DNA of 64,000 nucleotides from Adhaeribacter soli (GCF_008727925.1 NZ_VTWT01000002.1:558001-622000), one strand, 5' to 3'; positions 17,514 through 26,501 are shown, counted from the stretch's first letter. Translations and numbers: made by a program. Notes: a model not told the origin generated them from the letters alone.

Positions 17514-17540
17514 TTGTTTCAGTTCTACGGGCTACCTTTG
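17514..17540 (+). promoter_or_regulatory. Candidate promoter of the YjjG-type nucleotidase gene
   Basis: TTG at 17514-17516, a 16-base spacer and TACCTTTG at 17533-17540 match the Bacteroidota TTTG / TAnnTTTG pattern, with a slightly short spacer. The ATG follows 51 bases after the -7 box. Confidence 0.5.
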
Positions 17541-17591
17541 CCGAACCATTTGCCGGGGTAACCGGTTTTTAATGGACCACTCTTACCGCGC

Positions 17592-18287
17592 ATGAAAACT
17601 TATACTCACCTCTTTTTCGACCTTGACCATACGCTTTGGGATTTTGAAAAAAATTCGGAAGAAACCCTGCAGCACCTTTACGAAGTTTACAACCTGAGCC
17701 GGTTCGGTTTTACGTTTGCCGATTTCTTTAGGAAGTACTCTTATGTGAACAAGCGTTTGTGGCAGCTTTACAATGCCGGCAAAGTAAACCAGGAACAGTT
17801 ACGCAGAACACGCTTTCATAAATCGCTGAACGACCTGGGCGTACCGGAAGCGGAAATTCCCCTGGAAATGGAGCACGAATATTTGCGCATCTGCCCTACC
17901 AAATCGGCAGTTTTTCCGTTCACGCACGAAACGCTTGCTTACCTTAAAGCAAAATACCAGTTGCACATCATTACGAATGGTTTTAAGGAATCGCAGCATT
18001 TAAAGATCAGTGGCTCTAACCTCCTCCCCTACTTCGGCGAAATTATCACTTCGGAATGCAGCGGCTTTGCCAAACCCGATAAACGGATATTTCTGCATGC
18101 GCTGGAAAGAGCCGGCTGCAGCACTCCAAATACCTGCCTCATGATCGGCGATAACCTGGAAGCCGATATTCTGGGGGCACAGAACGCGGGAATAGACCAG
18201 GTGCTCTTTAACCCCGAAAAACGATCCTACCCGATCAAACCCACCTACGAGATAAGCTGCCTGAGCGACCTGCAACGTATTTTGTAA
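17592..18287 (+). CDS. yjjG: YjjG-family noncanonical pyrimidine nucleotidase (HAD superfamily)
   Basis: 231 residues. HAD motif I is D10-L-D12-H-T near the N-terminus: Asp10 is the nucleophile and Asp12 the acid/base. Motif II is I-I-T-N-G at about 134-138, the motif III Lys sits in F-A-K-P-D-K, and motif IV is M-I-G-D-N-L-E-A-D. A helical cap lies between motifs I and II. D-L-D-H-T-L-W-D-F at the start is characteristic of the YjjG subgroup, which dephosphorylates nucleoside monophosphates including non-canonical pyrimidines (nucleotide pool cleaning). Soluble and cytoplasmic. The symbol is given by family resemblance; other HAD phosphatases of similar size are the alternative. Confidence 0.82.
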   Translation: MKTYTHLFFDLDHTLWDFEKNSEETLQHLYEVYNLSRFGFTFADFFRKYSYVNKRLWQLYNAGKVNQEQLRRTRFHKSLNDLGVPEAEIPLEMEHEYLRICPTKSAVFPFTHETLAYLKAKYQLHIITNGFKESQHLKISGSNLLPYFGEIITSECSGFAKPDKRIFLHALERAGCSTPNTCLMIGDNLEADILGAQNAGIDQVLFNPEKRSYPIKPTYEISCLSDLQRIL

Positions 18288-18515
18288 GTTCGAATTTTCG
18301 AATTTTCGTAGGTTCGAATGTTCGTAGTTTGTTGTTCGGATTCTGAAAAAGGTGCTTCACTACTTTTTCCTGAGAATTCATAGCGTTCTTCTTCAAACAA
18401 TTGCCACGTAAAAATTGAATTTTCGAAAAACCGAAACTTCGAACATTCCAACAATCCAATATCGAACAGTCCAATGTCGAACAATCGAAAATTCGAAAAT
18501 TCGAACATTCGAAAA
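18287..18515. repeat. TTCGAA-word inverted repeat before pruA
   Basis: A tract of TTCGAATTTTCG-like words at 18288-18345 is mirrored by a longer complementary tract at 18411-18515 (TTTTCGAAAAACCG, TCGAACAATCGAAAATTCG and similar). After the -7 box a second word type follows at about 18548-18580 (CTTAACTTTAAACTCATAAC), the same word as before nuoE. The composite covers almost the entire gap. Confidence 0.75.
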
Positions 18516-18521
18516 TATAGG

Positions 18522-18529
18522 TACCTTTG
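18522..18529 (+). promoter_or_regulatory. Candidate -7 box of pruA
   Basis: TACCTTTG matches TAnnTTTG exactly, 58 bases before the pruA ATG. The -33 area lies inside the TCGAA repeat tract and shows no TTTG. Confidence 0.45.
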
Positions 18530-18587
18530 CCGGGAGTTCAGGAGAAACTCTTAACTTTAAACTCATAACTCTTAACTGATAATAAGA

Positions 18588-20216
18588 ATGTCTGGATTTT
18601 TTAATGTACCGATGCCAGTAAACGAGCCTGTAAAAGCTTATGCGCCCGGCTCGAAAGAAAGAGAAGAACTGCAGCGCGTTTATAAAGAGCTGAAAGGCCA
18701 GCAAATTGATATTCCTATGCATATTGGCGGCGAGGAAGTGCGCTCGGGCAATACCGTTGCCATTGCGCCGCCGCACGATCATAAACACGTGATCGGGCAT
18801 TTCCACCAGGGCGATGCAGACCACGTGAACCAGGCCATTAATGCGGCACTGGCGGCTCGTGAAGAATGGGCAAACATGCCGTGGCAAAGCCGGGCGGCTA
18901 TTTTCCTGAAAGCTGCTGAATTACTGGCTGGTCCTTTCCGGGCAAAAATGAACGCGGCGACTATGCTGGGCCAAAGCAAAAACGCTTACCAGGCGGAGAT
19001 CGATGCGGCTTGTGAGCTGATCGACTTTTTCCGTTTCAACGTGAAGTTCATGACGGATATTTACGCGATCCAGCCGGAAAGTCAGCCGGGCATCTGGAAC
19101 CGCATGGAACACCGTCCGCTGGAAGGGTTTGTATTTGCCCTTACGCCATTCAACTTTACTTCAATTGCGGGTAACCTGCCTGCCGCTCCTGCCCTGATGG
19201 GTAACGTAGTGGTTTGGAAACCGGCCAACACGCAAATCTATTCGGCCAATGTGTTGATGGAATTGTTCAAGGCTGCCGGCGTGCCGGACGGGGTAATTAA
19301 CCTGGTTTATGTAGACGGTCCGACGGCGGGTGAGGTAATTTTCAAGCACCGCGATTTTGCCGGCATTCACTTTACCGGTTCTACGGGCGTATTCAACAAC
19401 ATCTGGAAAACCATTGGCGAAAATCTGAACCGCTACCGTGGTTACCCACGCATTGTGGGCGAGACCGGCGGAAAAGACTTTATCGTGGCGCACCCTTCGG
19501 CGAATGCCAAAGAAGTGGCCGTGGCTATTTCCCGCGGGGCCTTCGAGTTCCAGGGCCAGAAATGCTCGGCAGCTTCCAGAGCGTATATCCCCTCTAACCT
19601 GTGGGAAGAAATTAAGGATTACCTTATTGCCGACCTGAAATCGTTTAAAATGGGTGATCCGGAAGATTTCAGCAACTTCATTAACGCGGTGATCGATGAA
19701 AAATCGTTCGACAAGCTGAAGAAGTTTATCGATAACGTGGCCAATGATCCGGAAGCAGAAATTATTGCGGGTGGTAAATGCGATAAATCGAAAGGGTATT
19801 TCATTGAGCCAACCATTATCAAGAGCTCCGATCCGGCTTACGTAACCATGTGCGAAGAGCTTTTCGGCCCGGTATTAACGGTTTACGTGTACGATGAAAA
19901 TACGCCATTCGAAGATACGCTCACGCTGGTGGATTCGACTTCGCCGTACGCACTGACCGGGGCTATTTTCTCTTCCGACCGTTACGCCATCGAGCTGGCT
20001 ACGAAGAAACTGATCCACTCGGCCGGCAACTTCTACATCAACGACAAACCAACCGGCGCCGTGGTTGGGCAGCAGCCTTTCGGTGGCGCGCGCGCTTCCG
20101 GCACCAACGACAAAGCCGGTTCCGTGTTCAACCTGATCCGCTGGACTTCTACCCGCACGATAAAAGAAACCTTCGTGCCGCCGGTAGATTACCGCTATCC
20201 GTTCCTGGCGAAATAA
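18588..20216 (+). CDS. pruA: L-glutamate gamma-semialdehyde (delta-1-pyrroline-5-carboxylate) dehydrogenase
   Basis: 542 residues, the usual length of monofunctional P5C dehydrogenases. It oxidises glutamate semialdehyde to glutamate with NAD+, the second step of proline breakdown in the cytoplasm. The aldehyde dehydrogenase active site is visible: Asn189 in P-F-N-F, Glu292 in V-G-E-T-G-G-K and the nucleophile Cys326 in G-Q-K-C-S-A-A-S-R. The C-terminal part (P-F-G-G-A-R-A-S-G-T-N-D-K) is typical of the P5CDH branch. No proline dehydrogenase gene lies next to it, unlike in fused PutA. It is preceded by a repeat tract and followed by a terminator of the type used throughout the downstream array. 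Confidence 0.93.
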   Translation: MSGFFNVPMPVNEPVKAYAPGSKEREELQRVYKELKGQQIDIPMHIGGEEVRSGNTVAIAPPHDHKHVIGHFHQGDADHVNQAINAALAAREEWANMPWQSRAAIFLKAAELLAGPFRAKMNAATMLGQSKNAYQAEIDAACELIDFFRFNVKFMTDIYAIQPESQPGIWNRMEHRPLEGFVFALTPFNFTSIAGNLPAAPALMGNVVVWKPANTQIYSANVLMELFKAAGVPDGVINLVYVDGPTAGEVIFKHRDFAGIHFTGSTGVFNNIWKTIGENLNRYRGYPRIVGETGGKDFIVAHPSANAKEVAVAISRGAFEFQGQKCSAASRAYIPSNLWEEIKDYLIADLKSFKMGDPEDFSNFINAVIDEKSFDKLKKFIDNVANDPEAEIIAGGKCDKSKGYFIEPTIIKSSDPAYVTMCEELFGPVLTVYVYDENTPFEDTLTLVDSTSPYALTGAIFSSDRYAIELATKKLIHSAGNFYINDKPTGAVVGQQPFGGARASGTNDKAGSVFNLIRWTSTRTIKETFVPPVDYRYPFLAK

Positions 20217-20238
20217 GTTTTTCTGGGTTTTAAAGCTC

Positions 20239-20282
20239 AAAAGCTACCGTTTTCCGGAGAGGAAGGCGGTAGCTTTTTTTAT
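20239..20282 (+). terminator. AAAAGCTACCG-type terminator after pruA
   Basis: AAAAGCTACCG (20239-20249) pairs with CGGTAGCTTTT (20267-20277), loop with TTTTCCGGAGAGGAAGG, then a T-run. The same stem and almost the same loop recur after most genes of the array downstream. Confidence 0.88.
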
Positions 20283-20325
20283 TTGTTAAGGCAGGCAACT
20301 GTTTTAGAAATTTCGGCGACCTAGT

Positions 20326-20365
20326 ATTTAATCCGGCAATCCATCATTTAATCCGGCAATCCATC
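20326..20365 (+). repeat. Perfect 20-bp tandem duplication abutting a start codon
   Basis: ATTTAATCCGGCAATCCATC occurs twice without interruption (20326-20345 and 20346-20365) and ends one base before the ATG at 20367. It is another instance of repeats touching a start codon in this window. Confidence 0.9.
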
Positions 20366-20366
20366 T

Positions 20367-21746
20367 ATGAAAAACCTATTTCCTTTTTCATATTACAAAA
20401 TTCTGATCTGCTCTTTTCTGGCGGTTTTCAGTTCTTTCTTTCCTGCTGCTGCTCAAAGAAGCACATCAGGCATCTTTAGTCATTATTTTGGTTTAAGCTC
20501 AGAGCATAATTCTCAAAAGCTCCAGAACGGAACAAATAGTAGGAAAGTTTCCGGCCAAAAGCGCGCAACTTCCCACCTCCCGTATTGCGATATTTATTTG
20601 CCTGATACCAGCAGTACGGGCTGGCGTTTGGCTAACCGGGGATTTTACACCTACGATTCCTTAGGCCGGTATAATTCCCGCACCGTTTTCGACCTTGGCA
20701 ACACGGCAGTTGAAAAAGATTCGATCACTTACGACCGGAACAACAAAGAACTGATTAACGCTAAATTCAAATGGAACAGCAGCATTAACAACTGGATTCC
20801 AGACGCCGGATACAGGGTTGTGCGCTCTTATCTTCCGAATGGCAAGGAAAACCTAGCCATGTACCAGGATATTCAACAAAGCAACTGGAGCTGGCAGTTT
20901 TATAAAAGCGATTTGTCTATATATAATACTGCCGGTGACTTACTGGAGTTTACCGAAAGCTACCAAAATAATCCGAACCTGAATTTTAAAACTATCTATA
21001 CTTATGCATTGCCGGGAGGGTCTGCTACCGAAATTACATTCCAAAAACAGGTAAACGGGGTCTGGGTTGATTTTGAGAAACACGTAAATTTTACCTGGCA
21101 TAACTTTGCCAAAATGCAACCCGCCGACCTAACCGCCAAGCGTTGGGTTAATAATGCGTGGGAAGATATAGCCCGGATGCAAGGCTCTTTTGATTCCTTG
21201 GGGGGCTTTGTTTATACTTACCAGGAATTGTATAACGGCAACTGGGAAAATACTCTGCGTAAGTCGGCAACCATAGATGCAAAAGGAAATTATACCGGTT
21301 CTAAAGATGAAGAATGGATCAATGGAACCTGGCACAGAAGATTAGAATCGGTACAGGCACTTACTTACAACCAGTCCGATCAGGTTACCGAACGCGTTTA
21401 CCGTTTCTGGGCATTTTATAATTTAAGCAATTTGGGCTGGACAGATGAGTTAAAGGAAGTTTATTTCAACAACCGGATTACCGGCATTCCTAAACCATTA
21501 GATACCCCGGAAAACGTTACTATTTATCCTAATCCAACCCATAGCCAACTGAACATTGAACTTACGGAAAAATCGACTGGTGTATCTGCACAGCTCTCCG
21601 ATCTAACCGGGAAGGTAATCCTAAGGCGGAATTTTAAACCTTCAGAAGCACCTAAATTAAATCTGGAAAGCCTTAAGCCTGGCGTTTACCTGCTCACGGT
21701 GCAATTTGCTGAAGGAAATACAGTGAAGAGAATCATTAAAAACTAA
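20367..21746 (+). CDS. Array protein 1: W-N-N-A-W repeat T9SS cargo
   Basis: 459 residues with signal peptide (cleavage near A-A-A-Q at about 30) and a C-terminal T9SS type A sorting domain (I-Y-P-N-P-T-H-S, D-L-T-G-K-V, K-P-G-V-Y-L-L). The middle is made of roughly 40-residue repeats containing a Y-D-(S/x)-x-G strand and a W-x-(N/S)-x-x-W unit such as W-V-N-N-A-W. They recall, but do not equal, the YD repeats of RHS proteins. A central T-W-H-N-F-A and a later L-G-G-F mark are shared with the other large array members. It is the first gene of a nine-gene tandem array. Function unknown; surface-exposed or released. Confidence 0.8.
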   Translation: MKNLFPFSYYKILICSFLAVFSSFFPAAAQRSTSGIFSHYFGLSSEHNSQKLQNGTNSRKVSGQKRATSHLPYCDIYLPDTSSTGWRLANRGFYTYDSLGRYNSRTVFDLGNTAVEKDSITYDRNNKELINAKFKWNSSINNWIPDAGYRVVRSYLPNGKENLAMYQDIQQSNWSWQFYKSDLSIYNTAGDLLEFTESYQNNPNLNFKTIYTYALPGGSATEITFQKQVNGVWVDFEKHVNFTWHNFAKMQPADLTAKRWVNNAWEDIARMQGSFDSLGGFVYTYQELYNGNWENTLRKSATIDAKGNYTGSKDEEWINGTWHRRLESVQALTYNQSDQVTERVYRFWAFYNLSNLGWTDELKEVYFNNRITGIPKPLDTPENVTIYPNPTHSQLNIELTEKSTGVSAQLSDLTGKVILRRNFKPSEAPKLNLESLKPGVYLLTVQFAEGNTVKRIIKN

Positions 21747-21765
21747 AGTCTTACTTTTAAAGCTG

Positions 21766-21810
21766 AAAAGCTACCGTTTTCCGGAGAGGAAGGCGGTAGC
21801 TTTTTTTTTA
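21766..21810 (+). terminator. AAAAGCTACCG-type terminator after array gene 1
   Basis: Stem AAAAGCTACCG (21766-21776) / CGGTAGCTTTT (21794-21804) with the same TTTTCCGGAGAGGAAGG loop as after pruA, then a T-run. Confidence 0.88.
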
Positions 21811-21955
21811 TTACAACAGCAACATTATGACGATTTTCAGCATCCTGTTTAGGCAATAACTACAAAAAATACGATGAACTACGTAGGTTTCTTTACTTTC
21901 TAAGATGTTACTTTACTTTCTATTTTTTTTCAACCACAACCTTACCGTAAAACTT

Positions 21956-23320
21956 ATGAATAAATGTCTACAAAATCTGCTATCAGGTAAAGCGCTTAAA
22001 ATAGCTGCCGCAGGTGGCCTGATGCTAACTTTTTTGACTGATGCAGCTGGCCAATTCAGAAAGGATGCTCCTGCTTTTTCTTCCGCTCAAGAATTGCATG
22101 CTACATCAACGGCATCCCGGTTCGCCTCCAACAATTCGCTGCCTGGCAATAGCGATGATTATAGCCCGCAGGGTGGCGGGTGGGGATTAGATACCAAAAG
22201 TACATACCGCTATAATGCAGCCGGCCAGCAGGTAGCACGGGTGGTAAGAACAATGCCCAGCGGACAGTTCCAGGTGAAAGATACCATGGCCTACGATGCT
22301 TCAGGGAATATAAGTTTCTATGAGAACTATTCATGGGCAAACAATGCCTGGGAGTTGTGGTACGGGTATAAATCTCTGGTAATGAAAAATAGCGCCGGCC
22401 AGGTAACAGCAAGAATATCGCAGTCGGTTAAGGGTGGGAATTGGGTAAACGCATATAAGGATACTACTTCCTATAATTCGGCAGGAAACATGGCGGAAAA
22501 GGTTTTCTACAACTGGCGGAGTAATGCCTGGGAACCTACCCGAAAGGAAATTTATACGTATGGAACTTCCGGAAACACTCCTGATGGCATTCTGTATCAG
22601 AAGCTTATGGGTGGCATCTGGGTGAATGAAAAGCGGCTGTTTTCTATTTCCTGGTACAACTTTAATAACTTTCAGAAGGACGGCTTTTTTGGCAGCTTTC
22701 AGGTTCACGGGTATAGAAGCCAGACCTGGAGCAACAATGGCTGGGTAAACCTCTCCAGCGATACCACTGTTTATGATAATCTTGGGGGATTTGTATCAAC
22801 CTCTCAGTACTGGGATGCTTCGGCCAATGCCTGGGTAAACGCCAGACGCCACCTGCATTCCACTGACAACAACAGGAATTTTATAGGAAGTAAGAATGAA
22901 TTATGGCAGAATAATGCCTGGGGTTTAGACACCGATTACCAGGAAATTCTTACCTACAATGCCAACGGCGATATTACCGAGCGTATTTACCGTGAATGGG
23001 ACCAGGCAACCAATTCCTATCGTTCCTTCCAAAAGCAAGTATATTACAATTTCACCCGTATTTCCGGTATAAAAGAAGCTTCTTTGCCGTTACATGTTCA
23101 GCTTTATCCAAATCCGGCTTCGGACAGGGTAACTATTCAAATGGAAACGCCATTACAAACCACGGTTCTTATTTCGGATTTAACCGGCCGGCCTGTCTAT
23201 AAACACGAATTGAAACCAACTGATCGGCAGCTTAATATTGCTTCGCTGGCCAAAGGCACCTATATCATCCGCCTTCAGAATGCCAGAGGTACTTACATTT
23301 CAAAGTTTCTAAAACAGTAA
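21956..23320 (+). CDS. Array protein 2: W-N-N-A-W repeat T9SS cargo
   Basis: 454 residues from the ATG at 21956, where the signal peptide M-N-K-C-L-Q-N-L-L begins. An upstream in-frame ATG at 21905 would add 17 residues before a normal signal peptide and is unlikely to be used. The middle has Y-D-A-S-G-N, W-A-N-N-A-W, W-R-S-N-A-W, W-S-N-N-G-W and W-Q-N-N-A-W units. It also has the S-W-Y-N-F and L-G-G-F marks of the family. The end is a sorting domain (L-Y-P-N-P-A-S-D, D-L-T-G-R-P, K-G-T-Y-I-I). Paralogue of array proteins 1, 4 and 6-9. Function unknown. Confidence 0.8.
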   Translation: MNKCLQNLLSGKALKIAAAGGLMLTFLTDAAGQFRKDAPAFSSAQELHATSTASRFASNNSLPGNSDDYSPQGGGWGLDTKSTYRYNAAGQQVARVVRTMPSGQFQVKDTMAYDASGNISFYENYSWANNAWELWYGYKSLVMKNSAGQVTARISQSVKGGNWVNAYKDTTSYNSAGNMAEKVFYNWRSNAWEPTRKEIYTYGTSGNTPDGILYQKLMGGIWVNEKRLFSISWYNFNNFQKDGFFGSFQVHGYRSQTWSNNGWVNLSSDTTVYDNLGGFVSTSQYWDASANAWVNARRHLHSTDNNRNFIGSKNELWQNNAWGLDTDYQEILTYNANGDITERIYREWDQATNSYRSFQKQVYYNFTRISGIKEASLPLHVQLYPNPASDRVTIQMETPLQTTVLISDLTGRPVYKHELKPTDRQLNIASLAKGTYIIRLQNARGTYISKFLKQ

Positions 23321-23341
23321 GTCATTATACTTTTAAAGCTC

Positions 23342-23382
23342 AAAAGCTACCGTTTTCCGGAAAAGAAAGCGGTAGCCTTTTT
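23342..23382 (+). terminator. AAAAGCTACCG-type terminator after array gene 2
   Basis: AAAAGCTACCG (23342-23352) pairs with CGGTAGCC (23370-23377), followed by a T-run. The loop TTTTCCGGAAAAGAAAG is a variant of the array loop. Confidence 0.85.
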
Positions 23383-23488
23383 TGGCCCAATGCCTGTTTA
23401 TGCTTTCAAAAAAAATAGTTGGGGCACCAGGCAACGTTTTACCACCTTTCTGGCGTCTTCAGGCAGGTAAACAAAGCCTGACCTGCCT

Positions 23489-24130
23489 ATGAAAAAGTAT
23501 TTACTTTTCTTTTTTCTCTGCTTTGGTATTTCGCGCCTGAGCCAGGCGCAAACCTATTTCACCTTCGACAGCATTGCCGCACCGCCTTATATTTGCCAGG
23601 CCAACGTTTTTAATGTGGAAGTTTTCGGCTGGTATTCAAGCATGGCAGTAACTTCCGGAGGCCAGCAATATTTTGTCCGGAACGATACGGTTTATGTGCA
23701 GTTCTATTCTAATTCCGTGGCCGGACCGGCTATGCCTTACCCGCTGCACCGGCAAATAACTATTCCGGCGCCGAATTTTGGCCGTTACCACGTGCTGGTA
23801 CAAGGCTTTTACGACGGACAGCTGCATAAAACCATTTCTACCAGCCTGTCGGTCTGCTCGGCCATTGCCTCCGTTAATTCAGAACTACCCCAAACTCCAG
23901 CTTTTCAGGTCTACCCGACCCCGACAACCGACTTTATCTATCTGGTAACAGAACGCCCCGTTTCCGGCCGGTTGTTGCTTACAGATGCCTTAGGACGGAT
24001 TTTACTAAACAAGGAAGTAAACGAAACTGTTAACCAAAAAATAGATCTCAGGCCGTTTCCGAAGGGAGTTTACAGGCTGCAGTTGCAAAAGCCGGACGGC
24101 AGCAGTACCCGGAATGTGCTGAAGCTGTGA
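23489..24130 (+). CDS. Array protein 3: small secreted T9SS protein with two Cys
   Basis: 213 residues: signal peptide (ends L-S-Q-A-Q, about 20), a short beta-rich domain of about 100 residues, and a T9SS-like C-terminal domain (V-Y-P-T-P-T-T-D, K-G-V-Y-R-L-Q-L). The domain has Y-I-C-Q-A-N near its start and S-V-C-S-A near its end. Array protein 5 has the same two Cys contexts (Y-V-C-Q-A-D, G-I-C-T-S), which suggests one disulfide. The sorting domain has Y-P-T-P where Y-P-N-P is usual. It is unrelated to the large array members in its middle. No function known. No hairpin terminator follows, so read-through into gene 4 is possible. Confidence 0.72.
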   Translation: MKKYLLFFFLCFGISRLSQAQTYFTFDSIAAPPYICQANVFNVEVFGWYSSMAVTSGGQQYFVRNDTVYVQFYSNSVAGPAMPYPLHRQITIPAPNFGRYHVLVQGFYDGQLHKTISTSLSVCSAIASVNSELPQTPAFQVYPTPTTDFIYLVTERPVSGRLLLTDALGRILLNKEVNETVNQKIDLRPFPKGVYRLQLQKPDGSSTRNVLKL

Positions 24131-24301
24131 TTTTATTTTCCGGAAGAATTCAGCAGGCCTAACTATTTACTTTTACCCGGTGGCATTTTCTAAAAATGAT
24201 GTTTTTATATCCCTTAAATACCTAAAACAGGGTATTTCAGCATTTAAATTCCATGGTTAATTTCACGCAAATATTCTTAAAAACTAAATAAACCAACTTA
24301 T

Positions 24302-25735
24302 ATGAAAAACCCTTACTCATCGTTAATTCCGGCAAACCTGTTAAGAGCTACTTTAGCGGCCGGCCTGCTCCTTTTAGGTGCCTCTACCGAAAGCGCAGCG
24401 CAAAACTTCTTAAAGCATAAGAAAACCAGAACAAACCAGCAACCGGCTAAAACGGCAGCGCATGCCCGCCAGGCCTCGGTAAAATCGCTGCCGCAAAACA
24501 GCGACAATTATTATGATACGCAACAAAGCGGCAACCTGGTGCTGGTAAGCAAAAGCAAATACGTATACAATGCCGCTAGCCGTTTAACGTCTATGGTAGA
24601 GCGGCATATATCCACGAACCAGAATCTGGTGTGGGATTCTACTGCTTATGATGCGCAGGGCAAGGAAGCTTTTCAGGGAACCCATTACTGGAATCCAACT
24701 TCCAGCGTGTGGGAACTGAGCCATGGCTCCCGCTATACCAGCACCTACAATGCGGCCGGCAAACCTACAGAACATATCGCTGAGTATTATAGCAATAATG
24801 CCTGGCAAAACTCCGGCAAAAGCGTGTATGCTTACGATGCAGCCGGCAACATGACGGAAGAAACTTATTACGATTGGACAAACAATGCCTGGGAAGGCTT
24901 AGAAAAGCTTACTTACACCTATACGAATGGGAAGCTTACCGAAGAACTATTCCACGAATGGGTAGGTTCTGCCTGGGTACCTACCAATAAAGGCACTTAT
25001 CTGTATGCCGCCGGGGCTTCCACGCCTAACGAAGCTGTTTTACAGAAAATGAACCTGACCGGAAACTGGGTAAATGATGAACGGGTCATAAATATTGTGT
25101 GGCATAACTTTGCCAATTGGGAAACCCTGAGCCATACCGGACAAGTATGGCAAAACAACGCCTGGGTAAATGAAAGCAAAAGTACCAGCGTATATCCTGC
25201 GAATGGCGGTTATGTAGAAACCAGCGAGATCTGGATGAACAATGCGTGGGTAAACGAAAACCGCTATACGGAAACTTACGACAACCAGATGATTTATACC
25301 GGGTATCAGACTGAAGAATGGGTAAATAACGCCTGGGAAACCACTTACCAGGATCAGCAACTCCACACGTATAACGCTACCAATGACATAACCGAAACTA
25401 CTTTCAAGAACTGGGATTCCCAAACCAGTACCTTAATGGCTACTTCCAGAAAAGTGTATTCCAACTTCCTGCGGATTTCCGGCACTCCCAAAGAACTTCC
25501 GCAGTTGAACGCCAGACTTTATCCGAATCCGGTTTCCGGAACACTCCATATTCAGCTGGAAGAGCAGTTGACTGCTACCGTTAAAGTAGCTGACCTAACG
25601 GGCCGTGTGGTACGCACCGAAGTATTGCCAGCGGGCAGCTCCCGCATCGATGTTTCGGCTTTACCAGCTGGCATTTATCTGCTTAACGTACAAAACGGTA
25701 AGGGAACTTACACTTCCAGAATCGTGAAGCAATAG
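24302..25735 (+). CDS. Array protein 4: W-N-N-A-W repeat T9SS cargo
   Basis: 477 residues and the clearest repeat pattern of the family. Units such as Y-D-A-A-G-N-M-T-E-E and W-T-N-N-A-W-E, W-Q-N-N-A-W-V-N-E, W-M-N-N-A-W-V-N-E and W-V-N-N-A-W-E-T-T recur about every 35-45 residues. Signal peptide ends near E-S-A-A-Q (about 34), followed by a Lys/Thr/Gln-rich stretch. The central I-V-W-H-N-F-A-N-W and N-G-G-Y marks are present. The sorting domain (L-Y-P-N-P-V-S-G, D-L-T-G-R-V, P-A-G-I-Y-L-L) closes it. The Trp/Asn spacing suggests a repetitive beta fold. Function unknown. Confidence 0.8.
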   Translation: MKNPYSSLIPANLLRATLAAGLLLLGASTESAAQNFLKHKKTRTNQQPAKTAAHARQASVKSLPQNSDNYYDTQQSGNLVLVSKSKYVYNAASRLTSMVERHISTNQNLVWDSTAYDAQGKEAFQGTHYWNPTSSVWELSHGSRYTSTYNAAGKPTEHIAEYYSNNAWQNSGKSVYAYDAAGNMTEETYYDWTNNAWEGLEKLTYTYTNGKLTEELFHEWVGSAWVPTNKGTYLYAAGASTPNEAVLQKMNLTGNWVNDERVINIVWHNFANWETLSHTGQVWQNNAWVNESKSTSVYPANGGYVETSEIWMNNAWVNENRYTETYDNQMIYTGYQTEEWVNNAWETTYQDQQLHTYNATNDITETTFKNWDSQTSTLMATSRKVYSNFLRISGTPKELPQLNARLYPNPVSGTLHIQLEEQLTATVKVADLTGRVVRTEVLPAGSSRIDVSALPAGIYLLNVQNGKGTYTSRIVKQ

Positions 25736-25756
25736 TGCTTCGTGCATTTTTACCTG

Positions 25757-25798
25757 AAAAGCTACCGTTTTCCGGCGAGGAAGGCGGTAGCTTTTTTT
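25757..25798 (+). terminator. AAAAGCTACCG-type terminator after array gene 4
   Basis: AAAAGCTACCG (25757-25767) pairs with CGGTAGCTTTT (25785-25795). The loop TTTTCCGGCGAGGAAGG differs by one base from the copy after pruA. Confidence 0.88.
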
Positions 25799-25856
25799 AT
25801 TTCAGAAGCAACGAATTAACGATATGTTACGACTTAACGCTGTAAACGCTCCGACT

Positions 25857-26501
25857 ATGAAAAAATTACTATGTCTGTTACTCATTTTGTTAGGTTTTAA
25901 TTCCTCTGCAAAAGCGCAAGTTATGCTTGAGAATGACACCCTCAGAAATTTGCCTTATGTCTGCCAGGCCGATAGCTTTACGGTAACTGTATCGGGCATG
26001 CATTATCATTCAGGTTATACGCTTGATTCTGTGAGGCATATTTACCGGAATGACTCTTTACTGATCCGTATACATTATAAGGAAGGGCCCGGTTTTTCCG
26101 TTTTATCGCCGTTTAAATTGCCTATACGCTTTGCTACACCACAACCTTCCTTTTATACTATTTATTCCAGGCGCTTTGTGAACGCGGTATTAACCGGCCA
26201 TGGCACTTCAAATATTGGGATCTGCACCTCTGTTTCCGGCTTAACGCGAACAAACAATAAGCCAGAATTCCTGAACGTATTTCCTAACCCTACGCGGAAC
26301 AGCCTAACCATCGGATTTGCAGCCAAACACCGGTCTGGCTTAGTAATACTTACCGATATTTCCGGAAAAATGATCCGGAAGGAGTACTTTAAAGAAACAA
26401 AAGCCATACAGCTGGATTTAGGAGATCTGAAGGCCGGAATTTACCTGCTGAGCCTGCAAACTGAATCAGGCATAACCGTTCAGAAAATAATAAAGCAGTA
26501 A
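25857..26501 (+). CDS. Array protein 5: small secreted T9SS protein, paralogue of protein 3
   Basis: 214 residues from the ATG at 25857, which begins a clean signal peptide (M-K-K-L-L-C-L-L-L-I-L-L; cleavage near A-K-A-Q). An in-frame ATG at 25824 would add 11 residues. After L-P-Y-V-C-Q-A-D comes a short beta-rich domain with a Y-R-N-D-S turn also found as V-R-N-D-T in protein 3. The second Cys is in G-I-C-T-S. The end is a sorting domain (V-F-P-N-P-T-R-N, D-I-S-G-K-M, K-A-G-I-Y-L-L). Both small proteins directly follow a large member, so they may be paired with it. Function unknown. Confidence 0.72.
   Translation: MKKLLCLLLILLGFNSSAKAQVMLENDTLRNLPYVCQADSFTVTVSGMHYHSGYTLDSVRHIYRNDSLLIRIHYKEGPGFSVLSPFKLPIRFATPQPSFYTIYSRRFVNAVLTGHGTSNIGICTSVSGLTRTNNKPEFLNVFPNPTRNSLTIGFAAKHRSGLVILTDISGKMIRKEYFKETKAIQLDLGDLKAGIYLLSLQTESGITVQKIIKQ

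Noticed and set aside
21905-21955. Upstream start for array protein 2
   Set aside because: The 17 added residues would precede a normal signal peptide; the ATG at 21956 gives a typical export signal.
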